DNA of 22,771 bases from DATDSR01 sp038062165. GTDB lineage: Bacteria; Patescibacteriota; Minisyncoccia; Phycocordibacterales; DATDSR01. The notes beneath the pieces are model-generated. The model was given only the letters and a program-made list of their open reading frames with translations, searched no databases and had not been told where the DNA came from. The translations under genes were made by a program, and so were the position numbers. Each line of letters begins with the position of its first letter. The first letter of the stretch is position 1. The stretch spans positions 1 through 22,771 of the forward strand of contig JBBTXQ010000035.1 in the NCBI GenBank assembly GCA_038062165.1. The letters are read 5' to 3'. Below are positions 14,600 to 21,016 of the stretch, piece after piece.

Positions 14600-14671
14600 T
14601 GTCGGGGATGGGAGTCGAACCCATATCCTGTCGCTTATGAAACGACTGCTCCACCATTGAGCTACCCCGAC
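14600..14671 (-). tRNA. tRNA-Met (CAU), elongator type
   Basis: A 72-base canonical cloverleaf: acceptor GTCGGGG/CCCCGAC, D arm GCTC-AATGGTG-GAGC, anticodon arm GTCGT-TTCATAA-GCGAC (CAT), T arm ATGGG-TTCGACT-CCCAT, discriminator A, no encoded CCA. It could also be the CAU tRNA-Ile read after lysidine modification; I favour Met because an initiator-like CAU tRNA is next to it. Its first ten bases overlap the 3' end of the upstream gene. Confidence 0.9.
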
Positions 14672-15345
14672 GCTGATCCTAAGGCCTTTATCAAGCCTTT
14701 AATTCTGTACTTTAAATCAGTACTTTTACGTATTCTAAGTGACAAAACACCATAATACAAATCATAGTTCGCATATATTTTTTTCTGTTTAGCCTTTATA
14801 AAACTTATGTTCCCAAATTGGGATCGGGGCAATTTCAGGAGACGTGACCAGTATGTAAGAACTTTTTTAACACGCGGGCGATGAATTTCATTGATGGAAA
14901 TCCGGGGAAGAAAGTCTTCTTTTCGAATACTGAATATTGTTTGAAACCAGTGATACATAAACAAAATAAGCACCGGATCACTATTCACTAGTGATAACTG
15001 ACTTCGATCTGTTTTACTCCCCTCTGCCCAATAGAGAGCTGTCCCGGCTATAAGAAATTCTCTTGACGTGAGCTTGTTAATTTGAGTATGCCCATTCTCT
15101 TCATGGAATCTTATACGTCCCTCTTTTCGCTCTCTGTTCATTTGCGCACCAATGAGCCTTCCTTTATGGCCAGCCTTTATTGAAGACAAAAGTAGCTTTT
15201 TTCTCTGCTCTGCTGTTAATTCTATGTTTTTGCACCAATGACTGACACTACTTTTGGACACACCAAGCTTGTGGGCGATCGCTATGATACTCTCTCCTGT
15301 ACGCCTTAGGTCTATAGATTTGATACGCTGAACAGACTTTGCCAT
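14662..15345 (-). CDS. Helix-turn-helix protein with homing-endonuclease-like domain
   Basis: 227 residues. The N-terminus is an HTH (ESIIAIAHKLGVSKSSVSHWCKNIEL), followed by a basic linker and a domain with GTALYWAEGSK and LSLVNSDPVLILFMYHWF, which resembles the one-motif LAGLIDADG-like proteins common in CPR genomes. A DNA-binding or mobile endonuclease role is likely but not shown; the acidic LAGLIDADG residue would be the E of WAEG. Its stop codon TAG is made by the GGGGTAG of the tRNA 5' end, so the gene and the tRNA overlap by ten bases on the same strand. Confidence 0.65.
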   Translation of the reverse strand: MAKSVQRIKSIDLRRTGESIIAIAHKLGVSKSSVSHWCKNIELTAEQRKKLLLSSIKAGHKGRLIGAQMNRERKEGRIRFHEENGHTQINKLTSREFLIAGTALYWAEGSKTDRSQLSLVNSDPVLILFMYHWFQTIFSIRKEDFLPRISINEIHRPRVKKVLTYWSRLLKLPRSQFGNISFIKAKQKKIYANYDLYYGVLSLRIRKSTDLKYRIKGLIKALGSASG

Positions 15346-15382
15346 ATATGTCTATATATTAGCATAAGTGGGACAGTCAGTT

Positions 15383-15410
15383 TTGCATTTATCCCTAGTT
15401 TTGCTATCAT
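15383..15410 (+). promoter_or_regulatory. Promoter of tRNA-Asp
   Basis: TTGCAT (15383-15388), a 16-base spacer and TATCAT (15405-15410), with TGC just before the -10. The mature tRNA begins ten bases after the -10. Confidence 0.6.
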
Positions 15411-15419
15411 TTGAAAACT

Positions 15420-15491
15420 GCGGCTGTAGCTCAACGGTAGAGTACTCGCCTGTCACGCGAGAGGTCGTGGGGTCAGCACCCATCAGCCGCG
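15420..15491 (+). tRNA. tRNA-Asp (GUC) with an unusual T loop
   Basis: 72 bases: acceptor GCGGCTG/CAGCCGC, D arm GCTC-AACGGTA-GAGT, anticodon arm CTCGC-CTGTCAC-GCGAG (GTC), variable AGGTC, T arm GTGGG-GTCAGCA-CCCAT, discriminator G as expected for Asp. The T loop GTCAGCA departs from TTCRANY at positions 54 and 58-60. CCA is not encoded. It is followed ten bases later by a MazG-like gene, probably on the same transcript. Confidence 0.9.
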
Positions 15492-15500
15492 CAGTAAAAA

Positions 15501-15803
15501 ATGGCAACCTACAATAAATTAGTTAGAGATAAGATTCCGGCGATCCTAGACAGTAAGGGCATTACTTATGAGCAACGAACTGCTTCGCCAGAAGAATATA
15601 AAGCCGAGCTAATCAAGAAGCTTAGCGAGGAAACGGCAGAATTTATGGCAGCAGGTGATCCAGAAGAACTGGCAAATGTGCTCGAGGTCATAGAAGCCTT
15701 GAAAAAGTTACCAGAATACACAAATGTTGATGAGTTCAAAACGCGAAAACGCGAAGAAAAAGGCGGCTTCGAAAGCAGAATAATCCTCAAGGGCGAGAAG
15801 TAA
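15501..15803 (+). CDS. MazG-like nucleotide pyrophosphohydrolase
   Basis: 100 residues starting MATYNKLVRDKIPAIL, the hallmark of the small all-alpha pyrophosphohydrolases related to phosphoribosyl-ATP pyrophosphohydrolase and MazG. EETAEF gives the metal-binding ExxE. The second motif reads EELANVLEV, where family members usually have ExxD (ELADVLEV), so one ligand is Asn here. It is predicted to hydrolyse NTPs or damaged nucleotides to NMP and pyrophosphate. It is likely cotranscribed with tRNA-Asp. Such enzymes are also frequent next to defence or phage loci, but no link to the neighbouring DGR can be shown. Confidence 0.85.
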   Translation: MATYNKLVRDKIPAILDSKGITYEQRTASPEEYKAELIKKLSEETAEFMAAGDPEELANVLEVIEALKKLPEYTNVDEFKTRKREEKGGFESRIILKGEK

Positions 15804-15810
15804 AATAAGC

Positions 15811-15878
15811 ACCTCATGGAATAGCCACGAGGTACAAGAATCAGTAGGCGTGCCAATCACAGGCCCATTCCTGTGGCA
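15811..15878 (+). other. Two stem-loops between the MazG-like gene and the DGR island
   Basis: The first is ACCTC-A-TGG...CCA-C-GAGGT (15811-15833). The second is TGC-CAAT-CACAGG...CCTGTG-GCA (15851-15878). No U-run follows, so these are not standard terminators. They could be a processed 3' UTR, a small RNA or a boundary element of the island. Confidence 0.35.
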
Positions 15879-15913
15879 TTATGTTTGATCTGTAAACTTT
15901 AATGAAAGGACTC

Positions 15914-15942
15914 TGGCATCCAAGCCCCAAATGGCTTATACT
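15914..15942 (+). promoter_or_regulatory. Promoter of the AAA+ DGR target gene
   Basis: TGGCAT (15914-15919), a 17-base spacer and TATACT (15937-15942), which ends six bases before ATG 15949. The same -10/N6/start layout occurs at several other genes here and supports 15949 as the start. Confidence 0.45.
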
Positions 15943-15948
15943 ATGGGT

Positions 15949-18594
15949 ATGAAAGCAAAGGAGGGCTTAGGGGCACCGGACAATCTGCCAATTGGCGATG
16001 TAACCGAAGAGGCGAGGCGCTTCCATGATCTTGCGAGTGAACGTCGGGAACTGCGGGAAGAATTCAAGAAAGTTACAGGCAAATCGTGGAACAAGGAAAA
16101 GCACGAGGCCGGGGAAAGGGAGGAGATTCCGCAAGCCGAAAATGATTTAGATGTCCTTCAACGAGCTATAGAACAAGGCACGATTGCTAGTTTGCCCACA
16201 AAAGAAAAAGTTAATCCTAGCGACAAGCGGGCTAATCAACTATCAGAAAGTTTGCGTGAACTTTATACCGAGGCAGGCGGTTTCGGTACCGAGCACGTGC
16301 CAGCCTTGCGCGCCGAAGTAAAATTTGAATCAAAATATAAAATAGTATCCGAGGAACTGGCCAAACTTGAGAATTTGCACGATGAGCTGGATCGGCAAGA
16401 GTTTGAACTCTTGCGGCTCCGCCGAGGAAATCTGAACGTTGCTGACCGCAAACTGCTGGCGCAATTCAAGGCCGTCAAAGATTCTATCGTGGCACGCGAA
16501 GCAAGAGTGCGGACTGATGTAGAATCGGGTCCTGCCGCTCGATTGCATGAACTAGAGATTTATCGTGAGAGTTTGCAGAAGTATCACTTTGCCGAGACAC
16601 CCTCGCGTGCTAAATATGAAGACGATATTCGCCAGTTATGGGAAGAAGGCAAGAATGTTTTGATCACCGGGCCCACTGGTACAGGCAAGACGGAGATGCT
16701 GGTGCACTTGGGTAAGAAGTTATACCAACGCTCACCGGAGATAATTCGCAGTTCTGAACGTACCGGACCGGCGGATATCTTCGGCAAAACTTTGCTTAAG
16801 GCTACGCCCGAAGGCGGCACGGAGACCTTCTTCCAACTGGGACGATATACCGCGGCTATAGATGCAGGCGTGCCACTCGTGGTAGATGAGTTTAACTTGC
16901 TTGATCTCAAGGTTCGCTTCCAACTCAAGGAACTCTATAACCGTAAGCCGGGTGACGAAGTGGTGATCCAAGAGGATACAGGTACACCGCATAGGATTAA
17001 AGAAGGTTTTGCCTTCGCTGCTACAGCTAACTTAAAGAGTGATAAGCACAAAGAACGCTTCGACCTTGACCCGGCCGAGTCGCGTGTATTTGAAATGCGT
17101 CGGATCGAATATTTACCCAAGGACGAACTCTACGACTTGGCCCTAGCTACGCTCATGGATGCCCAAGGCAAGGTGCGCCTGTCAAAGACAGATGCCGCAG
17201 ATCGACTCAAGCATCTTGTAGAGGCAGCCGAAATGATCCAAGGAGCGTACCTCGGCGTAGGTGACTTCTTTGAGGATGGGGGAGCGAGCAAGAGTAAGAA
17301 ATGGGTTTTAGAGAAGGCCGTCCTCGATCCAGGCAAAGTGATTTCAATGCTCTCCGGCTGGCCCGCGGCGGAGGCAAGGGGAGAAACCTTCGGTATATAT
17401 CTAGATCAGCAATTGATCAGCTTTACCAACAAAGAGGACTTCCCCGAGAAGGACCGCAATTTGCTCATTAAGATATTCTTATCCAAAGGATTCTTTGCGG
17501 GTCGAGAGGCGACAGAATTCCTTACTACTATTAAGCCGGACAAATTGCGTACGTGGGGTTTGAAGGAAAAGAGGGGAGCAGAGGAGAGAGTGGACACGCC
17601 CTTGCGAGCCCAGGATGTGGCCTTCCTTGATCCGTTCGAGAAGCGCAAGTTGGAACTTGCCAAACTTGGCGATGAATTTCTTGGAGAACAGTTTGAAAGA
17701 GTGCCATACAAGGAAGAGGGTAAAGAGTACAAGCCGGGCAGTCTATTCAAAGATAAGGATGGACGTGTACATACCTACGTCGGTATGAATGCCGAAGGCA
17801 AGCCCGTGCTCACACCATTTGAAACCAAGAAAGCCAAGAGCGAAAGTCGCGAAGAATTTGTAGCCTTGGTAGAGCGCGAAGCAGAAAATCTGCAAAAGTT
17901 CTTTGGTAAAGACATTGATGTACCACCAGTTCCCGATTCAATAACGCTCGAGCAGTACGAGAAGTGGAAGGAAATGAAATTCGAGTTGCACTACTTGCCA
18001 GCCGAAGATATGTCAGAGAATGCGAACTATCCAGGCTGGAAGAAGAAGCCGGGCAAGAAATTTACGCCCAATGGAAATGGTATTGAATTCATGGAGGAAG
18101 CCAAGAATTCTCAAAATAGTCTCACGCCTGACACTCTCCAACTTACCGGTGCCTGGGTGCTTGTGGATACACGAGAGAAGCCAGCATACAAGAGTGGCAA
18201 TCAGAATTACAAAGACGATAAATTTACCCAGGTAATTAAAGAATTGAGAAAAGCGAACGTGATAGGGGAGAAGGGCAAGAAAGGTTCTCGATTCAATATT
18301 ACATGGGAAGAATTGCAAAAGCCGGAAGTGAAGCAGAAGCTCGCAGAGATTCTAGAAGTAAACCCAGATCAAATCCGTTTGCCACGAGCTATCGAGTGGA
18401 ATTTCCTAGGCAACGCCTACTACCAGCAATGGGGGAATACTGATACCTGGGAATGGTTCGAAGAAGTTTACTCCGGCTCGGGGCACCTGATCGGTGGCGA
18501 CTCTGACGATGGTGGCTTGTCGAGCGTCGATTGGGGCAATGCCGGCAGTCGGGGCGGCGATATCGGCTTCCGTCCCCTGATCGTTTTTTCTTGA
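15949..18594 (+). CDS. DGR target protein 1: AAA+ (MoxR/AAA_5-like) ATPase with C-terminal variable lectin-like domain
   Basis: 881 residues from ATG 15949; an in-frame ATG at 15931 exists but overlaps the likely -10 element. Order: a charged, coiled-coil-rich N-terminus (1-210), an AAA+ core with Walker A GPTGTGKT (241-248), Walker B LVVDEFN (310-316) and sensor 1 ATAN (358-361) followed by SRVFEMRR, a helical linker, then from about residue 640 a 240-residue module shared with the two smaller target proteins. The end, with WEWFEE, GSGHLIGG and GFRPLIVFS, looks like the C-type-lectin/FGE-sulfatase fold of DGR targets. Codons 843-877 are the variable region. ATP-driven remodelling coupled to a diversified binding face is inferred. 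Confidence 0.88.
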   Translation: MKAKEGLGAPDNLPIGDVTEEARRFHDLASERRELREEFKKVTGKSWNKEKHEAGEREEIPQAENDLDVLQRAIEQGTIASLPTKEKVNPSDKRANQLSESLRELYTEAGGFGTEHVPALRAEVKFESKYKIVSEELAKLENLHDELDRQEFELLRLRRGNLNVADRKLLAQFKAVKDSIVAREARVRTDVESGPAARLHELEIYRESLQKYHFAETPSRAKYEDDIRQLWEEGKNVLITGPTGTGKTEMLVHLGKKLYQRSPEIIRSSERTGPADIFGKTLLKATPEGGTETFFQLGRYTAAIDAGVPLVVDEFNLLDLKVRFQLKELYNRKPGDEVVIQEDTGTPHRIKEGFAFAATANLKSDKHKERFDLDPAESRVFEMRRIEYLPKDELYDLALATLMDAQGKVRLSKTDAADRLKHLVEAAEMIQGAYLGVGDFFEDGGASKSKKWVLEKAVLDPGKVISMLSGWPAAEARGETFGIYLDQQLISFTNKEDFPEKDRNLLIKIFLSKGFFAGREATEFLTTIKPDKLRTWGLKEKRGAEERVDTPLRAQDVAFLDPFEKRKLELAKLGDEFLGEQFERVPYKEEGKEYKPGSLFKDKDGRVHTYVGMNAEGKPVLTPFETKKAKSESREEFVALVEREAENLQKFFGKDIDVPPVPDSITLEQYEKWKEMKFELHYLPAEDMSENANYPGWKKKPGKKFTPNGNGIEFMEEAKNSQNSLTPDTLQLTGAWVLVDTREKPAYKSGNQNYKDDKFTQVIKELRKANVIGEKGKKGSRFNITWEELQKPEVKQKLAEILEVNPDQIRLPRAIEWNFLGNAYYQQWGNTDTWEWFEEVYSGSGHLIGGDSDDGGLSSVDWGNAGSRGGDIGFRPLIVFS
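18475..18580 (+). repeat. DGR variable region VR1
   Basis: Aligned without gaps to TR 22214-22319. Between TR 22222 and 22319 there are ten differences, all at template adenines and all A to G (TR bases 22238, 22247, 22263, 22268, 22275, 22287, 22292, 22293, 22296, 22298). Three more A to G lie at 22214, 22220 and 22221. Asn and Asp codons of the TR become Asp, Ser and Gly. The last shared bases ATCGGCTTCCGTCCCCTGA are the likely initiation of mutagenic homing (IMH) site. Confidence 0.95.
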
Positions 18595-18611
18595 TTGAGT
18601 CTTGATTTGAG

Positions 18612-18641
18612 CCCTTTGGTCTTTTGACTTTGGAACTTTGG
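18612..18641 (+). repeat. Conserved CTTTGG-rich element downstream of VR1
   Basis: CCCTTTGGTCTTTTGACTTT then GGAACTTTGGC. Close copies follow VR2 (20211-20270, interrupted) and VR3 (21920-21950). All three lie 30-45 bases after the target stop codon. Confidence 0.7.
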
Positions 18642-18652
18642 CACGTTTGTGA

Positions 18653-18658
18653 TATCGT
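18653..18658 (+). promoter_or_regulatory. -10 element (TATCGT) for leaderless mntA-like gene
   Basis: TATCGT ends six bases before ATG 18665. TTGGAA, 17 bases upstream inside the CTTTGG element, could be the -35. Confidence 0.4.
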
Positions 18659-18664
18659 TATTTC

Positions 18665-18952
18665 ATGCCCACAATAGAAGAGATTAAGGCGAAGGCAGTA
18701 CCAATATTGAAGTCCGCTGGCGTACGCAAGGCGGCTCTTTTCGGTTCGTATGCAAGGGGAGAAGAAACGGCCGAGAGCGATATAGATATATTGGCTGATT
18801 TTCCGCCGGACATAAGCTTGTTTAGGGTGGGTGGGGTTCAATATGAACTGCAAGAAGTTTTGGGACGCAAGGTTGATTTGGTTCAATACACTGCTATTAA
18901 ACCTCTGATTCGTCCGTATATCATGGAAGACGAACTTGTTTTCTTTGGTTAG
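18665..18952 (+). CDS. mntA: MNT-type nucleotidyltransferase, probable MntA antitoxin
   Basis: 95 residues of the minimal nucleotidyltransferase fold (Pol-beta superfamily). The active-site pattern G27-S28-x10-D39-x-D41 (FGSYARGEETAESDID) is complete. MntA antitoxins add AMP units to a tyrosine near the HEPN active site of HepT and so block it. The HepT-like gene follows three bases later, the classic order. It lies between two DGR target genes, 70 bases after the first. Start chosen from the -10/N6/ATG layout. Confidence 0.88.
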   Translation: MPTIEEIKAKAVPILKSAGVRKAALFGSYARGEETAESDIDILADFPPDISLFRVGGVQYELQEVLGRKVDLVQYTAIKPLIRPYIMEDELVFFG

Positions 18953-18955
18953 AGT

Positions 18956-19309
18956 ATGAATAAGAATTTATTAGTCTATGTTCAGGACATTAAGAGTGCC
19001 ATAGCGCACATTAAAGAATATAGCAGAGGTTTAACCCTTGAAGATTTAGCAAAAGATGACCTCCGTTTAGATGGTATCATTCGCAGATTGCTTATTATTG
19101 GAGAAGCGGCCCGGCGATTCCCCGACGAGGTTAGAAGTGCTAATCCGAATATCCCTTGGGCGGACATTATTGGTACAAGAAACGTGTTGGTCCATGATTA
19201 TGACGCCATAAAGCCCGAGCAGGTGATGAAGATTTTATCAGAGGACATTCCTGTTCTTACTAAACACATTGAAGTCTTGGGAGAAAAATTGGAGAAGGGT
19301 AGTTTGTAA
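18956..19309 (+). CDS. hepT: HepT-like HEPN RNase toxin (DUF86)
   Basis: 117-residue helical DUF86 protein. The catalytic motif R75-NVLV-H80-D-Y82 fits R-x4-H-x-Y exactly; Y82 is the residue AMPylated by MntA in studied systems. LLIIGEAARRFPDEV and IPWADIIGTRNVLVHDY are family signatures. HepT toxins cut RNA (tRNA in studied cases) when released. Paired with the preceding gene as a toxin-antitoxin unit, it sits directly upstream of DGR target gene 2 with a 14-base gap, so it could be cotranscribed with it. Confidence 0.9.
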   Translation: MNKNLLVYVQDIKSAIAHIKEYSRGLTLEDLAKDDLRLDGIIRRLLIIGEAARRFPDEVRSANPNIPWADIIGTRNVLVHDYDAIKPEQVMKILSEDIPVLTKHIEVLGEKLEKGSL

Positions 19310-19323
19310 AATAAGACACGCCT

Positions 19324-20193
19324 ATGGCTACAAAAGAAAAATTCCCTACATTGCCCACCGAAGGATACTTTCCTGTTGAGAGCTTCAAGGCTGCTGGACT
19401 AACGCCTTTATCTGCCGCCGAAACCAAGAGACTTAAGGAGGAATCAAGCGTTACCGAATCGAGGGAGGAGTTTGAGGCCCTTGTAGAGCGAGAGCAAACA
19501 ATCTTGCGGGCCTTCTTTGGCAAAGATGTTGATGTACCGCCGGTGCCAGCCTCCATCTCGCTCGAGCAGTACGAGAAGTGGAAGGAGCTTAACTACGATC
19601 TCCACTACATCCCGGAGGAAGAGATGACAGAAGATAAGAATTATCCCGGCTGGAAGAAGAAACCTGATAGGGGTCTCAATCTTTTCAGTGTGTTCAAAGA
19701 CAAGAAAAACAAAATGGCCCCGGACACCCTCAAGCTTAAGCACGGCTGGGTATTGGTTGATAGGCGAGAGAAACCTAGTTACGCAAACGGGGTCAGGGCC
19801 GAATACCCAGGTGATGATCCCCTTGTCCACGCTATCGAAGAACTGCGAGCAGAAGGTCATATAGGTGGAGATAACCTACAGGGCTCCCGCTTTCGTATAG
19901 CTCAAGAAGAATTGCAGAAATCCGAGGTGAAGCAGAAGCTGGCCGAGATTTTTGAAGTCAATCCTGATCAAATCCGCCTTCCCCGCGCCATTGAGCAGAA
20001 CTTCCTTGCCAATGCTCATTATCCGGATTGGGGCGATACCAATACATACGAGTGGTTTGAGGACTTATTCCAAGGCTCGGGGCACCTGATCGGTGGCCAC
20101 TCTGGCAGTGGTGGCTTGTCGTACGTCAGTTGGGGCAGTGCCGGCAGTCGGAGCGGCAGTCTCGGCTTCCGTCCCCTGATTGTTTTCTCTTGA
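19324..20193 (+). CDS. DGR target protein 2, stand-alone variable lectin-like protein
   Basis: 289 residues, no signal peptide or membrane helix, so probably cytoplasmic. It corresponds to the last 240 residues of target protein 1: SREEFEALVEREQTILRAFF, VPPVPASISLEQYEKWKEL, NYPGWKKKP, GWVLVDRREKP, EVNPDQIRLPRAI, TYEWFEDLFQ and the variable end GSGHLIGG...GFRPLIVFS. Residues from about 251 are VR2. The 5' 322 bases are almost identical to target gene 3, while the middle differs. It could be a soluble diversified ligand-binding subunit or competitor of target protein 1; this is inferred. Confidence 0.88.
   Translation: MATKEKFPTLPTEGYFPVESFKAAGLTPLSAAETKRLKEESSVTESREEFEALVEREQTILRAFFGKDVDVPPVPASISLEQYEKWKELNYDLHYIPEEEMTEDKNYPGWKKKPDRGLNLFSVFKDKKNKMAPDTLKLKHGWVLVDRREKPSYANGVRAEYPGDDPLVHAIEELRAEGHIGGDNLQGSRFRIAQEELQKSEVKQKLAEIFEVNPDQIRLPRAIEQNFLANAHYPDWGDTNTYEWFEDLFQGSGHLIGGHSGSGGLSYVSWGSAGSRSGSLGFRPLIVFS
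19345..19666 (+). repeat. 322-bp near-identical repeat, copy in target gene 2
   Basis: By eye identical to 21038-21359 except one base (G at 19656 versus A at 21349). The repeat covers codons 8-114, from PTLPTEGYFPVES to YPGWKKKP. Beyond 19666 the two genes diverge sharply until the VR. Confidence 0.9.
20074..20179 (+). repeat. DGR variable region VR2
   Basis: Twelve differences from TR 22222-22319, all at template adenines: nine A to G, two A to C (22238, 22301) and one A to T (22262). Codon changes include Asn to His, Tyr and Ser, Asp to Gly, and Ile to Leu at 22301, so mutagenesis reached within 19 bases of the TR 3' end. Also G at 22214, 22220 and 22221. Confidence 0.95.
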
Positions 20194-20210
20194 TTGCCCT
20201 TGAATTGGGG

Positions 20211-20270
20211 TCCTTTGGTCTTTTGCTTGCCAGCCGTAGCCTTGGCGAAGGCTGGACTTTGGAACTTTGG
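20211..20270 (+). repeat. CTTTGG element downstream of VR2, split by a 30-bp palindromic insertion
   Basis: TCCTTTGGTCTTTTG (20211-20225) and ACTTTGGAACTTTGG (20256-20270) match the uninterrupted element after VR1. Between them, 20226-20255 holds CTTGCCAGCCGTAGCCTTGG and CGAAGGCTGG, a hairpin-forming unit (CCAGCC/GGCTGG) that looks like a small mobile palindrome inserted cleanly into the element. Confidence 0.75.
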
Positions 20271-20280
20271 TAGTCTGTGT

Positions 20281-20286
20281 TAGCAT
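20281..20286 (+). promoter_or_regulatory. -10 element (TAGCAT) for leaderless nucleotidyltransferase gene
   Basis: TAGCAT ends six bases before ATG 20293. TTGGAA, 16 bases upstream within the CTTTGG element, may serve as the -35. Confidence 0.45.
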
Positions 20287-20292
20287 TGCAGT

Positions 20293-20619
20293 ATGGGAAG
20301 TGTAGATAGAACGAAAATAATAGATGACTTGGCAATCCAAATTGCCAAGTCCTACAAGCCGGAAAAGATAATTCTTTTCGGTTCGCGAGCCTGGGGTACA
20401 CCTACTACAGACAGCGATGTTGACTTGTTTATTGTAAAGAATAGTTCAGACCAGAGAATAGAAAGGGCCCGGCAAGTCAGGGAAATTATTTGGAGATCAG
20501 GTATCCCTGTCGATTTGCTTGTTTATACTCCCGATGAAATTAAAAGTCGACTGGCAAGACGAGATTTTTTTATTCGTGACATTATGACCAAAGGTAGAGT
20601 TTTATATCAGGCAAGCTAA
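20293..20619 (+). CDS. MNT-type nucleotidyltransferase, partner of HEPN protein
   Basis: 108 residues with G30-S31-x10-D42-x-D44 (FGSRAWGTPTTDSDVD), the full GSx10DxD active site. It differs from the 18665 gene in sequence and in C-terminal extension (ARRDFFIRDIMTKGRVLYQ), so this is a second, separate family of pair rather than a duplicate. A HEPN gene follows three bases after the stop. Antitoxin or regulator of that HEPN protein by AMPylation is the likely role, from family knowledge. Confidence 0.87.
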   Translation: MGSVDRTKIIDDLAIQIAKSYKPEKIILFGSRAWGTPTTDSDVDLFIVKNSSDQRIERARQVREIIWRSGIPVDLLVYTPDEIKSRLARRDFFIRDIMTKGRVLYQAS

Positions 20620-20622
20620 TTT

Positions 20623-21012
20623 ATGGATGAGATTGCAAAGCAAAATTTTGAAGAATGGCAAAAGTTTGCAAACGATGATTTGGAAACAGCAGAGTTACTA
20701 TTGAAGGAAGATGGTCCAATTAATCCTGTTTGTTTCCATTCTCAACAGGCGGCTGAGAAATATCTTAAGGCATATCTTGTCTTAAATGATAGACGCCTTG
20801 AAAAGACACATGATCTTGGTTCTCTGCTTAATCTGTGCACAAAGATAGATATATCTTTCGAACAACTTCTAAAGAATATTTTGTATTTAAGCGAGTTTTA
20901 TACAGAAACGAGATACCCCGGAGACATTCCTGAATTCAATTTTGACCATGCCAGCAAGGCCTTTGACCATGCCAAAATTGTGAAAGAATTTGTCCTATCT
21001 AAGTTTAAATAA
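20623..21012 (+). CDS. HEPN domain protein (PF05168-like)
   Basis: 129 residues, all helical. CFHSQQAAEKYLKAYL (37-52) and KTHDL (61-65) are the signature of the PF05168 HEPN group, which pairs with minimal nucleotidyltransferases. No R-x4-6-H motif like that of HepT is obvious: the nearest basic/His element is RRLEKTH (R-R-L-E-K-T-H, R-x4/5-H), which fits the relaxed spacing. RNase toxin or substrate-binding partner are both possible. It ends four bases before target gene 3, so the two are probably cotranscribed. Confidence 0.87.
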   Translation: MDEIAKQNFEEWQKFANDDLETAELLLKEDGPINPVCFHSQQAAEKYLKAYLVLNDRRLEKTHDLGSLLNLCTKIDISFEQLLKNILYLSEFYTETRYPGDIPEFNFDHASKAFDHAKIVKEFVLSKFK

Positions 21013-21016
21013 CCCC

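Noticed and set aside
15420..15491. tRNA-Asp as an integration site for the DGR island
   Set aside because: I found no direct repeat of the tRNA 3' end elsewhere in the window and no integrase gene.
15931..15948. ATG at 15931 as the start of target protein 1
   Set aside because: It lies on the likely -10 region (TATACT at 15937) and adds only six residues; ATG 15949 fits the six-base leaderless spacing seen at other genes.
20990..21016. Upstream ATG 20990 for target protein 3
   Set aside because: It overlaps the HEPN gene and has no counterpart in target protein 2, which aligns from 21017.
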